A stretch of DNA of 64,000 bases from Symbiodinium natans (lineage: Eukaryota > Sar > Dinophyceae > Suessiales > Symbiodiniaceae), in the NCBI GenBank assembly GCA_905221605.1, contig CAJNDS010000254.1, positions 94,386 to 158,385 on the forward strand. Direction: 5' to 3'. Of the stretch, positions 31,565-44,223 are shown piece by piece. Both the position numbers and the translations under genes were made by a program. The notes under the pieces were generated by a model. The model was given only the letters and a program-made list of their open reading frames with translations. It ran no database searches and had not been told where the DNA came from. Each line of letters begins with the position of its first letter. The stretch's first letter is position 1.

Positions 31565-32949
31565 GTTTAGGGTTAGGGTTTAGGGTTTAGGGTTTAGGGT
31601 TTAGGGTTTAGGGTTTAGGGTTTAGGGTTTAGGGTTTAGGGTTTAGGGTTTAGGGTTTAGGGTTTAGGGTTTAGGGTTTAGGGTTAGGAATTAGGGTTTA
31701 GGGTTTAGGGTTTAGAGTTTAGGGCTAGGGTTTGGGGCAGCTATGCACGCCACAACAGTCCCCTCCCTAGGGTTTTGGGTCTAGCGTTCAGGGTTGCGGA
31801 TCGATCTCTCCCTAGCAACACCCTGCACTCGGATTGGACCCAAGCCCGATCAGAAGGATTTTGGCCTTCAAAACCCCAAAGGGTTTAGAAGCCAGGGATT
31901 AGGGTTTAGGGCGAACCCTTAACTTGGGCCTAAAACCTTAAAGCCAAAAAGAACCTTAAAACCAAGTTTGCCCCATCAATGCTCCGGCCCGCCTTGGGGG
32001 AAGATGTAGATGAAGTCCACGACGCTGCCTCCAAAGGACGTGGCACGTCTAATGAGTGAGTGAGTGAGTGAGTGAGTGAGTGTCGACCTGGGGTGCTCTC
32101 CGGCCTACGGAAACGGTCCCTCTCGCCTTCTTTGCCCCTCCGCATGCGTCATCGGGGCTCCGGTGCAGAGTTCAACGCTCCGGGCCCCGCAATCCGAGCC
32201 TGGGATTTGGGAGGGGTGTGCCACCCGAACCTCCATGGGCCCGCCCCCCCAAGCCGGGCGGCTTGGGTTGGAATTGGACACTTGGCAAGACAGCCCACTT
32301 CGCAGGAACAAAGCTCTTCCCACGATGATCCCTCACCGAAGTACTAAGCTGGGGACACTGGCTCAGAGACGGGGCATGGTTGGGAAAGGTGGTCGAACAA
32401 ACACGCACACACGCACAGCACCGGCAGCGAATCTAAGGGCAAAAGCACATTCAGCTGATGCCCTTGTGGCTGCAAATACTCGAACAATGTCCCCTTGGCG
32501 TGTGGGGAGATGCCTGACGCTGAAGGCATCCCCCTCGACCAAAAGGGGGGGTGGCACGTCTAAAAAGAATTCAACACACCCTTGAGCATACCCATGAAAG
32601 AAAGAAAGGGCATAGTAAAATCCTTCAGATATATTCTCCCTTTATAGATTAAGGGCTATGGGTTTGGGGCATGTTGAAATTATTCTTACAGCACAGGGTT
32701 TAGGGTGCACGGCTTCAAGGTTTCGGGGCTTCAGGGCTTTAGGACTTTACGTGACCGCCTGGTGTCGGCAATTGGGAGGGCGGCACCTGGGGTCCAAGGA
32801 AGAGTCCTATGATAGACCAGTGGGGCTTTGCGGCGTTCAAGGTCTATCGCGGCCCAGCGAGAAAGCTCCTGAGATAAGGAAAGTACCCTCTAACCCGTAA
32901 TTCAGGATCTCCTATACATGTCTGCTAATTGAAAGAAACCCTGAAACCT

Positions 32950-33296
32950 GAAACCCTAAACCCTAAACCCTAAACCCTAAACCCTAAACCCTAAACCCTA
33001 AACCCTGAACCCTAAACCCTAAACCCTAAACCCTAAACCCTAAACCCTAAACCCTAAACCCTAAACCCTAAACCCTAAACCCTAAACCCAACTCAACCAG
33101 GGTTGCCAGGGTTGCGCGCGGGCGCCTGAAGCCTTCACCTGAACTTCGGCCTCGCCCAGCTGTCCTGACAGGTTTAGGGTTTAGGGTTTAGGGTTTAGGG
33201 TTTAGGGTTTAGGGTTTAGGGTTTAGGGTTTAGGGTTTAGGGTTTAGGGTTTAGGGTTTAGGGTTTAGGGTTTAGGGTTTAGGGTTTAGGGTTTGG
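32950..33296. repeat. Large CCCTAAA and TTTAGGG arrays facing each other across an 80-bp island
   Basis: About 20 CCCTAAA units (32950-33089), a GC-rich island (33090-33171) and about 17 TTTAGGG units (33172-33296) form a near-perfect large inverted repeat. The island is open in frames on both strands. Confidence 0.9.
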
Positions 33297-33344
33297 TTAC
33301 GCATCGCTTTCCCAATAAGAAGGGTGTATGCTTTTGGGGTTACG

Positions 33345-33650
33345 TATCGCTTACACAGCAAATTTACAATGTCCCCCCAAAGTAACCCGAAGAGGAGCGG
33401 GCTTTTGCCAGTCGCTCACGTGGAGATTTACTGGCAGAGCCTTCTCCGCTCCAAGCACCTGGCGCACGCTGCCGACAACATCACGAAGATCCTGGCGTTT
33501 GTGAGTTTTCAGCACAACATTGCATGTAACCGCCACACGGACGGAGTCCAAGCTGGTGGGCGACAGCCAAAAGTCCTCGGATGGCACGTTTGCCCTGGCG
33601 AGGACTCGGCGAGGACTGGCGCAAGACGCACGAACGCAAACAAAAAAGAA
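33345..33650 (-). CDS. Candidate exon or gene fragment in a unique island
   Basis: The minus strand is open across most of this island and contains SEDFWLSPTSLDSVRVAVTC and NVVLKTHKRQDLRDVVGSVR. A + frame of 129 residues overlaps it but ends in telomere-repeat translation. The island lies between two large TTTAGGG arrays. Not recognised. Confidence 0.35.
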
Positions 33651-35129
33651 TCACTCCCCGAATTCATGTCCAGAGGCCATCAGTGGAAAGGGGGTTTCGG
33701 GTTTAGGGTTTAGGGTTTAGGGTTTAGGGTTTGGGGTTTAGGGTTTAGGGTTTAGGGTTAGGGTTTAGGGCTGAGGGGATGGGTTCTCAGGGCTTTTGGG
33801 GTTTGGGGTTTGACCATAGGGCTCCTTCATATGTTTTCAGGTCTATTCACGTAGCACTTGGGTCTATCCCAAACCGAATCTATGGTGCTGGGTCTCTGAA
33901 TGGGTCTAAACCCTAAACCCTAAACCCTAAACCCTAAACCCTAAACCCTAAACCCTAAACCCTAAACCCTAAACCCTAAACCCTAAACCCTAAACCCTAA
34001 ACCAGGCTTACTTGGGTTTATCACGTTGGCATTAGATAACGTCACCGCACCTGTAGGGTCCCAAACCCAGAATGCCTACAATGGCCCTAGACCCCGAATC
34101 GCAGGGTTGAGGGCTTAGGGTTCAGGGTTTAGGGCTTAGGCCTTAAGGTTTAGGGTTTAGGGTTTCGGGTTTAGGGGGTGTATGATGAACCCTTGCCGCA
34201 AGAAAGACACACACAGAGACATACAAGAACACTAACACAAACACAAACCACAAGCACAAACTCAAACTCTCAACTGAAACGCGCACACACACATAGAGAA
34301 TCCCTACATGGGCCTTCTACTCGGAGTGCTAAGGCATACTGTTTAGGCACACTGTTTAAGGTTTAGGGTTTAGGGTTTAGGGTTTAGGGTTTAGGGTTTA
34401 GGGTTTAGGGCTGGGAAGGCCCCATGTATCCTCTTGGGTCTAGGGCCCCTTACACTGTGGACCCTGAACCCTGCAAGTCACAAGGCGCAGCGTGTGGCTG
34501 TTCAGTGCTTCAGGGCATCGACTTTAACGTGCCAAAGCCTTCTGGGCGTTTGTGTCTTTAGGATTTATGGCTTGGGTCTTCAAACCTCTAAACCCTAAAC
34601 CCTAAGTACTACATACCTAAACACTCCATCCTAAGCTTGGGTGGTGTGTCAGCGTGGGAGATCAGATTTGTGGTCTACTTTGGAGGGGGGCCTGCTCTAA
34701 GAAAGGGCTTGTGGGGTCTGAGAAAACAAAGACGGGTCCGAAATACACGAAGGTACCTAACCCGACACCCTAAACCCCGAACCCTAAACCCGAAACCCTA
34801 AACCCTGAACCCCAAACCCTAAACCCTACAATTTGAGAGAGGTTTGGGCTTTGGCTCCTCTGACGTTCCAGCCCAGGTAGACCTCTGTAATGCCTTCGTG
34901 CATGCGGTACACCACCTAGCAAAGCCGCAGGAGCGGAAGTGAGAGTCGAAATATGATACGCATGTCCTGATACTCGTGTGCAATAGACCCGAGCCGCCAA
35001 GGTGGTTTAGGGCTTCGGGTTGAGGGGGAACTTCCGTGGCGCATGAAGTGCCCGGCCTTGTCCGGCTCCGCGACGGCCCGCACCGTCTCGCCCACCCACT
35101 CGCGGACCCGCGAGTGCGCTGCCACCGAC

Positions 35130-35337
35130 CTTACTGTTGGTTAGCAGGGAATGAGGGAATTCGGGCCCATATATGTATATATATATATGCATATATATAT
35201 ATATATAAGTATATATATATATACATATACCCTTTAAGGTGTTATATAGGGCCCCATATATATATATATATATATACCCCCATATATACCCTTTAAGGGA
35301 TTAGATAGGGTACCCCATTCCCCGAACCAACAGTAAG
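35130..35337. mobile_element. Family D inverted-repeat element with AT microsatellites
   Basis: The ends CTTACTGTTGGTTAGCAGGG and CCCCGAACCAACAGTAAG are complementary. The interior is mostly ATAT microsatellite with two related ATATACCCTTTAAGG motifs. A half copy lies near 29998-30035. Confidence 0.6.
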
Positions 35338-36499
35338 CCACTGCATCGCCAGGTCGAAGAGGGAGGCCGGTGTGTGGTCGTTTCGAGGGTCCAGGGCGGC
35401 CTCGGTAGCAGTGCCTCATGGCAGCTAAACTAAGAAACCCTACATCCTAAACCCTAAACCCTAAACCTAAACCCTAAACCCTAAAGCCTAAACCCTGAAC
35501 CCCCTGGACTAAGAAGCACGCGAGCCCTTGCAGCTCCAACCATACACATCGTTCAACTCTAAACCCTAAACTTTGGTAACTTAACCTGAGATCCTAAAAA
35601 CAAACAGCACAACCACTGCACCCTATAAGCCCCCAACCCCCAAAACCTAAACCCAAAATCCTAAACCCTAAATACCCTAAACCCCAAACCCTAAACCCTA
35701 AACCCCAAACAAAAAAACCCTAAACCCTAAACCCTAAGAGCCTCAATGCTTGCACAGGGCACCTCCCAGGCGACATCCCCGGGTCGTCCCATGTAGCGCA
35801 CGTCGCCCGCACGAATCCGACGCATGACATGGAGCTCGTGGTGCATTCGCGCCTTGGGGGTTTAGGGTTTAGGGTTTAGGGTTTGGGGTTTGGGGTTTGG
35901 GGTTTGGGGTTTGGGGTTTGGGGTTTGGGTTTTGGGGTTTGGGGTTTGGGGTTTGGGGTTTGGGGTTTGGGGTTTGGGGTTTGGGTTTGTTCAGGGTTGT
36001 TTAGGGTTTTGTTTGGGTTTACCAGAAAACTCCCATGTGGTTTGCTTTTGGGCTAGCTATGCAGGCTTCGACTATACTACCCTAGGTACCACACCCTAGC
36101 CAGTGGTCAAGGCTTAGTTAGGTTTCCTGAACCCCTTAAAGCCCCTCAACCTTAAATCCCAAAACCTTAAATCTGCTTCAGTCTTGAGGTAATGGCATGG
36201 TCCCTCAATGTGGACCCTTGATTGGGGAACCCATTTAAACCCTATAAGGCTCAAGGGCCTGTACTTCAGAACAGTTTAAAGAAGGTAAGGAATCATACTA
36301 AGGGACCATGCAACTTCCCTCACTTGGAGGTTCAGGGTGCTTCTTGCCCATTTATCAATGTAGTTATAACGCACTGGTAAGCCCCTTAAGTACCCTAATA
36401 TGGTTCTACTTAGGCGATAAGTACGGTTATGATCTGAATCTGATTCTCCAAGGTGTACAGAGACCCTTAGCCGCTTCGCAGGCCATCTTGGTGAGGGTT

Positions 36500-36517
36500 T
36501 GCTACGACTTGCTTCAG

Positions 36518-36548
<31 letters not shown>

Positions 36549-36645
36549 AAATAACAATCCCTATACGGCCGGTACACGGAAGAATATCTGTTGTCTCGGG
36601 GGGGGGGGGGGGGGGGGGGGTGGTTCTTAAGCAACTGGTAGTTTA
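36500..36645. mobile_element. Family A element with homopolymer-expanded ends
   Basis: The usual CCCCAAAA of the left end is replaced by about 18 C followed by 13 A, and the GGGG of the right end by about 22 G, before GGTTCTTAAGCAACTGGTAG. The interior keeps CAATCCCTATA. Confidence 0.55.
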
Positions 36646-36671
36646 TGACGGGGCTTGGGGTGCTGCAGGGT

Positions 36672-36817
36672 CTACTTGGAGGTTCATGGTACTTGTAACC
36701 CAGATATATCTGTACTTACAAGCCACTTATAAGCCCCTTAAGTGCCCTAACATGGTTATGATCGGGTTATAAGTGCAGCTATAATCGGGTTTTTAACTAG
36801 CATGAACCTCCAAGTAG
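36672..36817. mobile_element. Family B inverted-repeat element
   Basis: The ends CTACTTGGAGGTTCATGGTA and AGCATGAACCTCCAAGTAGG are complementary. A more diverged relative lies at 36318-36480. Confidence 0.7.
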
Positions 36818-37458
36818 GGATGCTTCGTGGCGTAGGCTCTAGGGGGGGATTGTAGAACAACATCCCGACAAGGGCTTGGCTTCAGAGGTCTCAAAGAACT
36901 CACCCCACGACGCACACCATGTTTACCCTAGACCCTAAACCCCACAACCTGAAGCCTAGGGTTTCAACTTTCGCGCGGGGTTTAAAACGCCAAACCCATC
37001 CATCCTGCTCCCTAGGTCCTAAAAACCGAGCCGGAACCCCAAGCCCCTACCCATACTCCGAGTTGCCGGTTCCGCATCCCAAAGCCCCGCCCTCCGCTGC
37101 AAAACGCTACCGAAATGATTAAAGCATACGTGATCACTGCAATTATGATTAATCTCCCAATGATATCATGTGTATTACAGCCAAATTTTAGAGCCCGATG
37201 AAGGGAGACCTTAAGGTGTGCGAAGCGCAGGGGATCCTACGCCCTCTCAGCCCTACCCTAAACCCTTAACCCTGAACCCCAGACCCTAAACCCTAGACCC
37301 CAAACCCTAAACCCTGACTGCACCCCCTAATAACATGCGGAACCCTGCATATCCGGGACCAGTCGCAAAGAGTTCACCCTTCCTGCACTGCAGGCTGGCC
37401 GGCGCATACCTGGCACTGCCAAGCCCTAGACCGGGGTGTAGGAGGTTAAAGTTTTTGG

Positions 37459-37542
37459 TAGGGTGTAGGGTGTAGGGTGTAGGGTGTAGGGTGTAGGGTG
37501 TAGGGTGTAGGGTGTAGGGTGTAGGGTGTAGGGTGTAGGGTG
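37459..37542 (+). repeat. Homogeneous TGTAGGG array
   Basis: About twelve identical units of a one-base variant of the telomere-type heptamer run without interruption. Confidence 0.9.
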
Positions 37543-40500
37543 TTTTTAGGGTTTAGGGTTTAGGGTGTTGGGCTTAGGGCTTAGGGTTTAGGTCGTAAAC
37601 AGGTTTAGGGATTATATAGGGGGGGGGGGGGGGGGGTTGGGATTTTAAGCATTGTAAGTTTGTAAGTCGAAGGGGGAGCCGGGGTTTAGGGTTCAGGGTT
37701 CGGGGTTTAGGGCTCAAGGTTTAGGGTTTAGGGTTTAGGGTTTAGGGTTCAGCTTCTGTTCGCTCTTCTCCCTTGCTGATGCCTTTGCTTTGGCCGCTGT
37801 CTCCAAAGGTGTCTCGTGCGGTACTCAGCAATGCACTGCGTGTAGAGCTCGGAGTGAGGAGGTACAAGTACTACGTTTCAAGCCAACATGTTTACTTCGG
37901 GTTTGGTGCCTACCTCAAGCGTATAATTCCCTATAGACCTGACCCACAAAGGAACTACATTAGAGCCTTCCTGTAAGGTTTGGTACAGTATTTGGAATTT
38001 GGAAGCCGTTGAACCTGGAACCCCAACCCCCCGGCAAAAGCAGTTTCAAGAGGGTTTGGAAAATGGATCTGCGTTCACCCTGAGGCCGGCGAAAATTTGA
38101 ACAGATTAGGATTCTTGAACAACCGGGATTTTAATAAAGCCCACCCAGGAAAATATCTGACATCATATTGAGTAACCCTAAACCCAAACCCTAAACACTA
38201 AAGGGTATTGGGATCTTTGGGCAGGCAACGCCTCACCGGAAGCATCAGAATCCAACAAAACAAAAAGCCACGCCTCGGATCCCCAAAGGCACAAACACGA
38301 CACAGCCAAAACAATCCATGTCCGACATGGGGGTTTGCGTAAAGGGTTTAGGGTTTAGGGTTTAGGGTTTAGGGTTTAGGGTTTAGGGTTTAGGGTTTAG
38401 GGTTTAGGGTTTAGGGTTTAGGGTTTAGGGTTTAGGGTTTAGGGTTTAGGGGTTTACGAAGATAAGGGACCCCCAATATATTCCCTCAAATAGTAGGATT
38501 CCCTTCTAGTAAGGACCCCAATAAGGTACCCCTCTAGACCCGGGAGTAACCTAGGAATAAGAAGGGTGCCCTTTTTGGTTTTAAGGGGATTATAAGGGAA
38601 CCCCAGCCTTAAAAAAAGGACATAACCCCTTTCGTTTCGGAAACCCCGCATCTGCCGTGCCTGAAGAGCCGATTCGCGTCCTCGGCGTCGAGGCATTGCA
38701 CGACGAAGCCTGAGGTTGGTCTAGGGTTCAGGGCTCAGGATTGGGGTTTAGGGTTTAGGCTTTAGGATTTAGGGCTTGGGTCTTAGGGCTTGGGGCTTAG
38801 GGCTTACGGCTTTAGGGGCTAGGGCTGCTAAGAAGGGAGCCTGACGCACCCCAGAAACCTACAGCTCTGAAGCACCAAACCCCTAAAGCTCACTACGTCA
38901 CAATCACTTATACCCTATAAACCCTAAACCCTATAAACCCTAAACCCTAAACTCTTGGGGTCTTTGGGCAGCTCCATGCTCCCTTAGTATGGGCCCGTCA
39001 ATGGGGACCCCTTACATGCCCCTTATATGTCACAAAGCCCATACGTTAGAACCCTAGCGACCATGCTAAGGGACCATATAGGGTTTAGGGTTTAGGGTTT
39101 AGGGCTTAGAAACAAAGCCCTAAAGCACCTCAACCCCAAAAGCCCTCAGAGCCATTGGAGCCCCCAGTCAAACCCCAAAAACCCTCCACGCCCAAGACAT
39201 GAAAAACCCCTCAAGTCCCTACACCAACCCGAGAAACCCCTATACTAAATGTTTTAAAAAAACCGAACAAAAACAAAACTGTACGAAAGCCCCCTGAACC
39301 CTAAACCCTAAACCCTAAACCCCAAAAGCCCTAAACCCTAAAAGCCCTAAAGCCCCCAGTCATCTGCATCTCAGGGGGCGCCGGCCCACCCGTAGTGCTG
39401 CCCAGGCAGAGAGGGCCAGGGTGGGGCCGACTAAGCCTCGTGGGGTTTTGGGGAGGCTTAGGGTTTAGGGTTTAGGGTTTAGGGTTTAGGGTTTAGGGTT
39501 TAGGGTTTAGGGGTTGAGGGGTTGAGGGGTTGAGGGGTTGAGGGGTTGAGGGTTTAGGGGTTGAGGGTTTAGGGCTCAGGGGTTTGAGGCTTTTAGGGCA
39601 GTAGAGGCTCGTACTTAGCTGAGGGTTTTGGGCCACGCGGTCGTCAGTTGGTCCCTTGTTTAGCATTCAGGGCCGTGTTCTAAAGGGCATGCAAAAGCCG
39701 AAGCCCGAATTGAAAGAACTGAGCACCAACCTCATGGCGTCTCGGAAAGCCAACAAAGTAGACTGACCTCAATATTCTCAACGGAAGAAGAACCTGAACT
39801 GTCAACCCCAAGCCCACAACCTAAACTCCCAAGCCCCGAATCGCAGACTCCCAGCCTGAAATTGTCAAACCCTAAGCCCTAGCACGCAAACCCAAAACCC
39901 CCAAGCGTAAAATGCTAGACCCTCAACCCTAAACCCTAGACCCTAAACCCTACACCCTAAGCCCTAAACCCTACACCCTACCCGTATCTTATCTCTGCAG
40001 AGCCGCCGTGGCCAGCGCAACCAGCCCCTGCGCCCAGCAGAACCAGAACACCGGTGTCCACAGGCCTTTCAAATTTACGTTTTAGGGTTTAGGGTTTAGG
40101 GCTTAGGGTTTAGGGCTTAGGGTTTAGGGTTTAGGGTTTAGGCTTTAGGGCTTGGGGTTTAGGTTTCAAGTTTTGGGGCTCGGTCAGGATTTGGGGTTTG
40201 GAACTAGTAACTAGGGGTTTGGTGTTGAGGTTGGGCTCAGGAATTTGGATTTCAGGACTTGGGTGCAGTTTTGTCTGCTACCTCACGTACTGTGTCGATC
40301 GAAATGTCCGGGCCCCCCTTTGGTACCCTAAGCTGCAAGGAATTCACACTCTAAACCCTACAGTAAACCCTAAAACCTAAACCCCTAATCCCCAAACCCC
40401 AAACCAGAAGGGCCCACTGTCACCACAACAAAAGCGCAAGTCTAAGGATTAATCAACGTACCCCTTGGGCATACCCTTTAGAGAAACTAAGGGGCACGGA

Positions 40501-41358
40501 AAATCCTTCCTGGTATTCTCCTTTTATAGGCTGAGGTATATGGGACGGGTTTACAAACCCTAAAACCTAAACCCTGAACCCTGATAGTTACAGCTTAAGG
40601 GGTATGGGTTGCCATAATTTCGGAAACCCTAAACCCTAAACCCTAAACCCTAAACCCTGAGAAGGGGTGTGCGTTTGGGTATGTTGAACTATTCTTAGCG
40701 CAGGCCAGCCTCGCGGATGCCTGCGGCACGGCGCCCTGCTCTTGGCCCTGGCCTCAAAAGTTTAGGGTCTAGGGTTTGGGGTTTGGGGTTTAGGGTCTGG
40801 GGTTTAGGGTTTGGGATTGGGGTTTGGGGTTGGGGTTTAGGGTTGTTTTGAGATTGGGGTTCAGGGTATGGGGTTTAGGGTTTGAGGTTTGGGGTTTGGG
40901 GTTTAGTCTAGGGTTTTGAGGAGGCACGCCATGCAGGATCAGGGGACTTTGGGTCTTGAGGGAGCAAAGGTGCACAAAAACACATGTCTCAGAATCACTT
41001 GAACCCTGTTTAGGGTTTAGGGTTTAGGGTTTTGGGTTTTGGGTTTACCCGAAACCCTAAAACATAAACCGCGTAGCCGCAACTCCGACAGGCCCAAAGC
41101 GGCCCTTAGCCCTAAACCCTACACCCGTAAACCAAAAAACCTGAATGAGCCCTGTAAGCGAAATAAACCATATAGGCCCAACTCAGAGTTGAGGCTGTCT
41201 CACGAGTGATCTGGAGCAGTCCTCGTTCCCTTAAACCCTGAAACCCTTAAATCCTGAGACCCTTAGACCCTAAGACCCTAAACCCTAAGACCCTAAACCC
41301 TAAACCCTAAACCCTAAACCCTAAACCCTAAACCCTACATCCCAGCCTTCTTTTGCAG

Positions 41359-41445
41359 GCCCAGAGCCCTGTACCAGGCTTTCCCGCCAGCGCAGAAGCC
41401 GCAGCCTCAGCTGGCTCTTGTGCCAGAGCTCCTTTCTCCAGGAGG
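41359..41445 (+). CDS. Candidate exon with polypyrimidine acceptor
   Basis: CCAGCCTTCTTTTGCAG is a textbook 3' splice site and is followed by G. The frame then reads PRALYQAFPPAQKPQPQLAL and on to GG/GTTTAGG. The CCCTAAA array upstream and TTTAGGG array downstream give the standard island layout. Not recognised. Confidence 0.45.
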
Positions 41446-41649
41446 GTTTAGGGTTTAGGGTTTAGGGTTGAGGGCTTAGGGCTTAGGGCTTATAGGGCTT
41501 AGGGCTTAGGGCTTGGGGTTTAGGGTTGCCTTTAGGGTTTAGGGTTACTTTACTCTACACCTAAAACTCTAAATCTCATGGCCCATGCTTTAGAGATGGA
41601 AGCTCAAGGTTTGGAGGCTTGAGGTTTAGGGTTTAGGGTTTTGGGGGAG

Positions 41650-41805
41650 GCGAGTCACAACACTTGTTCTCACATTTTGAACGCGCTGCTTGCCGCTGCA
41701 AAGGAAGTTCGCTACCACAACATTTGCCACGCGCGGTATGTGTCCGGTGGCCTGACGACCACGCAGCCGCTTGTGTTTGAAACTAAGTGCTTGGAGCAGA
41801 GCTAG
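41650..41805 (+). CDS. Candidate terminal exon of 51 codons with stop
   Basis: After TTGGGGGAG the + strand encodes NTCSHILNALLAAAKEVRYH, then further mixed-composition residues, to a TAG at 41803. The segment looks like genuine protein and has no repeat character. The opposite strand further right (41844-42119) also has an ORF, less convincing. Not recognised. Confidence 0.4.
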   Translation, partial: ASHNTCSHILNALLAAAKEVRYHNICHARYVSGGLTTTQPLVFETKCLEQS

Positions 41806-44223
41806 ACCGTATCGCCCACGAGCTCTGAAAGGATGAACTCTAGTTACGAGCCTTCTGGCTCTGCATAGGCAAATGAAGAAGTTCGTGTCTCCATCCTTTC
41901 ATGCTCACACATGGAACGAACCCGTTTGCTTCCAGTCGTCTCGTCTTTGTAGCCCAGAACGACATTCGTGAGGGAGGGCGGCACTTTCACAAAGAGTGAC
42001 GGGTGCTGCGACTTGGGAAGGTAGCTTGTGGAAGCCAGGGGCTGGCGGTTTAGAGCTTGGCTTCTTCTCGGTCCGACGACGTGTGCCCCAAACCCTAAAC
42101 TCTTAGCTCTAAACCCCAAACTCCAAACCCTAAACCCTAAACCCCAAACCTTAAACCCTGAACTCTAAACCCTAAACCATTATCAGGCGAGTTGGGGAGT
42201 TGCACGGGGTCGAGTATCACGGTCCTCCCGCAACGACCTCCCTACCTTGGAGGATCCAACAAGTGGATCCCTTTAAGGGTCCCTAAGAAGGACCCAATAG
42301 TAGTCTAGGGTTTAAGGTTTGGGGTTTTAGGGTTTGGGGTACAGGGTTTAGGGTACTATTTGGGATTCTACTTGGGTAGGGACCCAGCCAGACACCCAGA
42401 TGCTGAAGCCAATCAGTCCGAGCCCCTTCATGGAGAAGCCAACTTTCAACAAAACAAAGGCAACCCTCACAAGGCCCCAAAACCTTAAACAACAAAAGCA
42501 AGTTTAGGGTCTAGGGTTTAGGGCTTAGGGTTTAGGTTTAGGGATCTAGCAAAACCTGTGAAATCAAAAACCTGACATCCCCAAAGCCCTACACCCCGGG
42601 ACCTGAGACCCCACAAAAGTCACCCCAAACACTAAACCCTAAACCCTAAACCCTAAACCCTATAAACCCTAAACCCTAAACCCTAAACCCTGAACCCTGA
42701 ACCCTAAACCCTATAAACCCTAAACCCTAAACCCTAAACCCTGAACCCTGAACCATCTCTCCCCCTGGTCCTGGGCACTGCCGTCACGCACCTGCCGCGC
42801 CGCGCTGGTCGCGGCGGCCACGCTCCTGCCCCAGAAATGCGGTGGGGGGCTGCTCCCAAACCCTAAACCCTAAACCCTAAACCCTAAACCCTAAACTCTA
42901 AACTCTAAACTCTAAACTCTAAACTCCAAACCTAAACCTCTGCTCCTGTCAAACCAGGCGTTGAAGCGATCGTCGAACTGTCGGTTGGCTTGAGTCCATC
43001 TGGACCAGAGCAGGTCCTCCGCTTGGGAGTTTCTAGGGCGTTAGGGCTTCTAGGGTTTAGGGCTTCAAATCAAAAGCAATGCCTGGAAGCACAATGATCG
43101 CTGCAGATGTTTGTGTTTACAAACGCTTTGGGAGTTTAGGGCTTCCAGGGTTTGGGGTTTCTAGGGCTTAGGGTTGGTTTGGGGCTTCTAGGGTTTGGGG
43201 TTCTAGTGTTTAGGAGTTTTGGGATTTGGGGTTTCTAGGGTTTTAGGGTTTGTAGGGTTTAGGGCTTCTCGGGTTTGGGGGTCTAGGGTCAAGGACTTTT
43301 GGGATTTAGGGTTTCCAGGTTTATTGTTTCTAGGGTTTCGGGAATCTAGGGTTTGGGGGTTCTAGGGTTTAGGAGTGTTGAGATTTAGGGTTTCGGGTTT
43401 CTGAGGTTGGGGGGCTTCGATTGGGGGCTTCTAGGGTTTAGGGCCTTCTAGGGTTTGGGAGCTTCTAGCGTTTTGGGCTTCTAGGCTTTAGGGCTTTTAG
43501 GGCTGATAGGAACCGTCTAGCTAGGTGTACACGGTATTCGAAGCGTTTAGGCTTCGTCTTAGCGTAGTTGCATGGTGCCTTAGTATGGGCCCTTAACTGG
43601 GGAACCCTGAACCCTAAACCCTATACCCTAAACCATTTTCCCTAAACCCTGAACCCCTTTCAGACCCTAGAAAAACCCAAGGACAAATACTTCAGAACCC
43701 TTTAAAGAAGGTAAGGGACCACTAACCCATCAGTAACCTGAAGGGCGCCCTTTTGGTTAAACGGGGCTTATAAGGAAGCCTAAACCCTAAAAAGAGAATG
43801 AAGGCCTACTCTGGGTCCTAGTTCGGAACCCTTTGAAGAAGGTAAGGGACATCCCTATACACGAGGGCCCATACTTCACAACCCTTTCAAGAAGGCAAGG
43901 GAACCGTATGAATGGACCGGGTGGGATTTCGGGGTTGAGGCGCGAAGGGTGTAGGGTTTTGGTAAGTTTAGGGGCTTAGGGTTCCACATGTTAAGGTTGA
44001 GGGTTTAAAGTCTGGCGCACTCTTAAGGGGGTTTGGGCCTTAAGGGTTTCGGGACTCGCGTAACTCAGCGGTTTGGGATTCGGGCTTGGCCTCAAAAGTA
44101 CGTACCTCGCCTGACAGGGTTTGGGGGTTTAGGGTTGGACTTTTGGATGAAGGACCCCCAGCAGGGATCCCAATGTAGAAACCACCTTGCGGCCTAGGAT
44201 TTCGGGTTGAGGGCCATAACCGT

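Larger units (their letters stand above)
30163..37000. repeat. Telomere-like mosaic, fourth block
   Basis: Main arrays: 30382-30485, 31083-31225 (CCCCTAAA octamers), 31388-31440 (TCTAAGGG octamers), 31565-31690, 32950-33089, 33172-33296, 33905-34003 and 35880-35995 (TTTGGGG). Between 31950 and 32600 is a unique GC-rich stretch, with a GAGT tetranucleotide run at 32052-32080, that is open in several frames; I cannot choose a gene there. Confidence 0.7.
37000..44000. repeat. Telomere-like mosaic, fifth block
   Basis: Arrays: 37459-37542 (TGTAGGG, about 12 units), 38344-38450, 39457-39560 (TTTAGGG then TTGAGGGG), 42630-42755 and 42858-42930 (CCCTAAA then CTCTAAA). 43020-43500 is a degenerate TCTAGGGTTT tract. 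37760-38330 and 41640-42100 are unique; the second contains the exon-like ORF listed at 41650. Confidence 0.7.

Noticed and set aside
32072-32585. 169-codon plus-strand ORF and several overlapping ones
   Set aside because: Five frames are open in this GC-rich stretch, and none stands out in composition or context.
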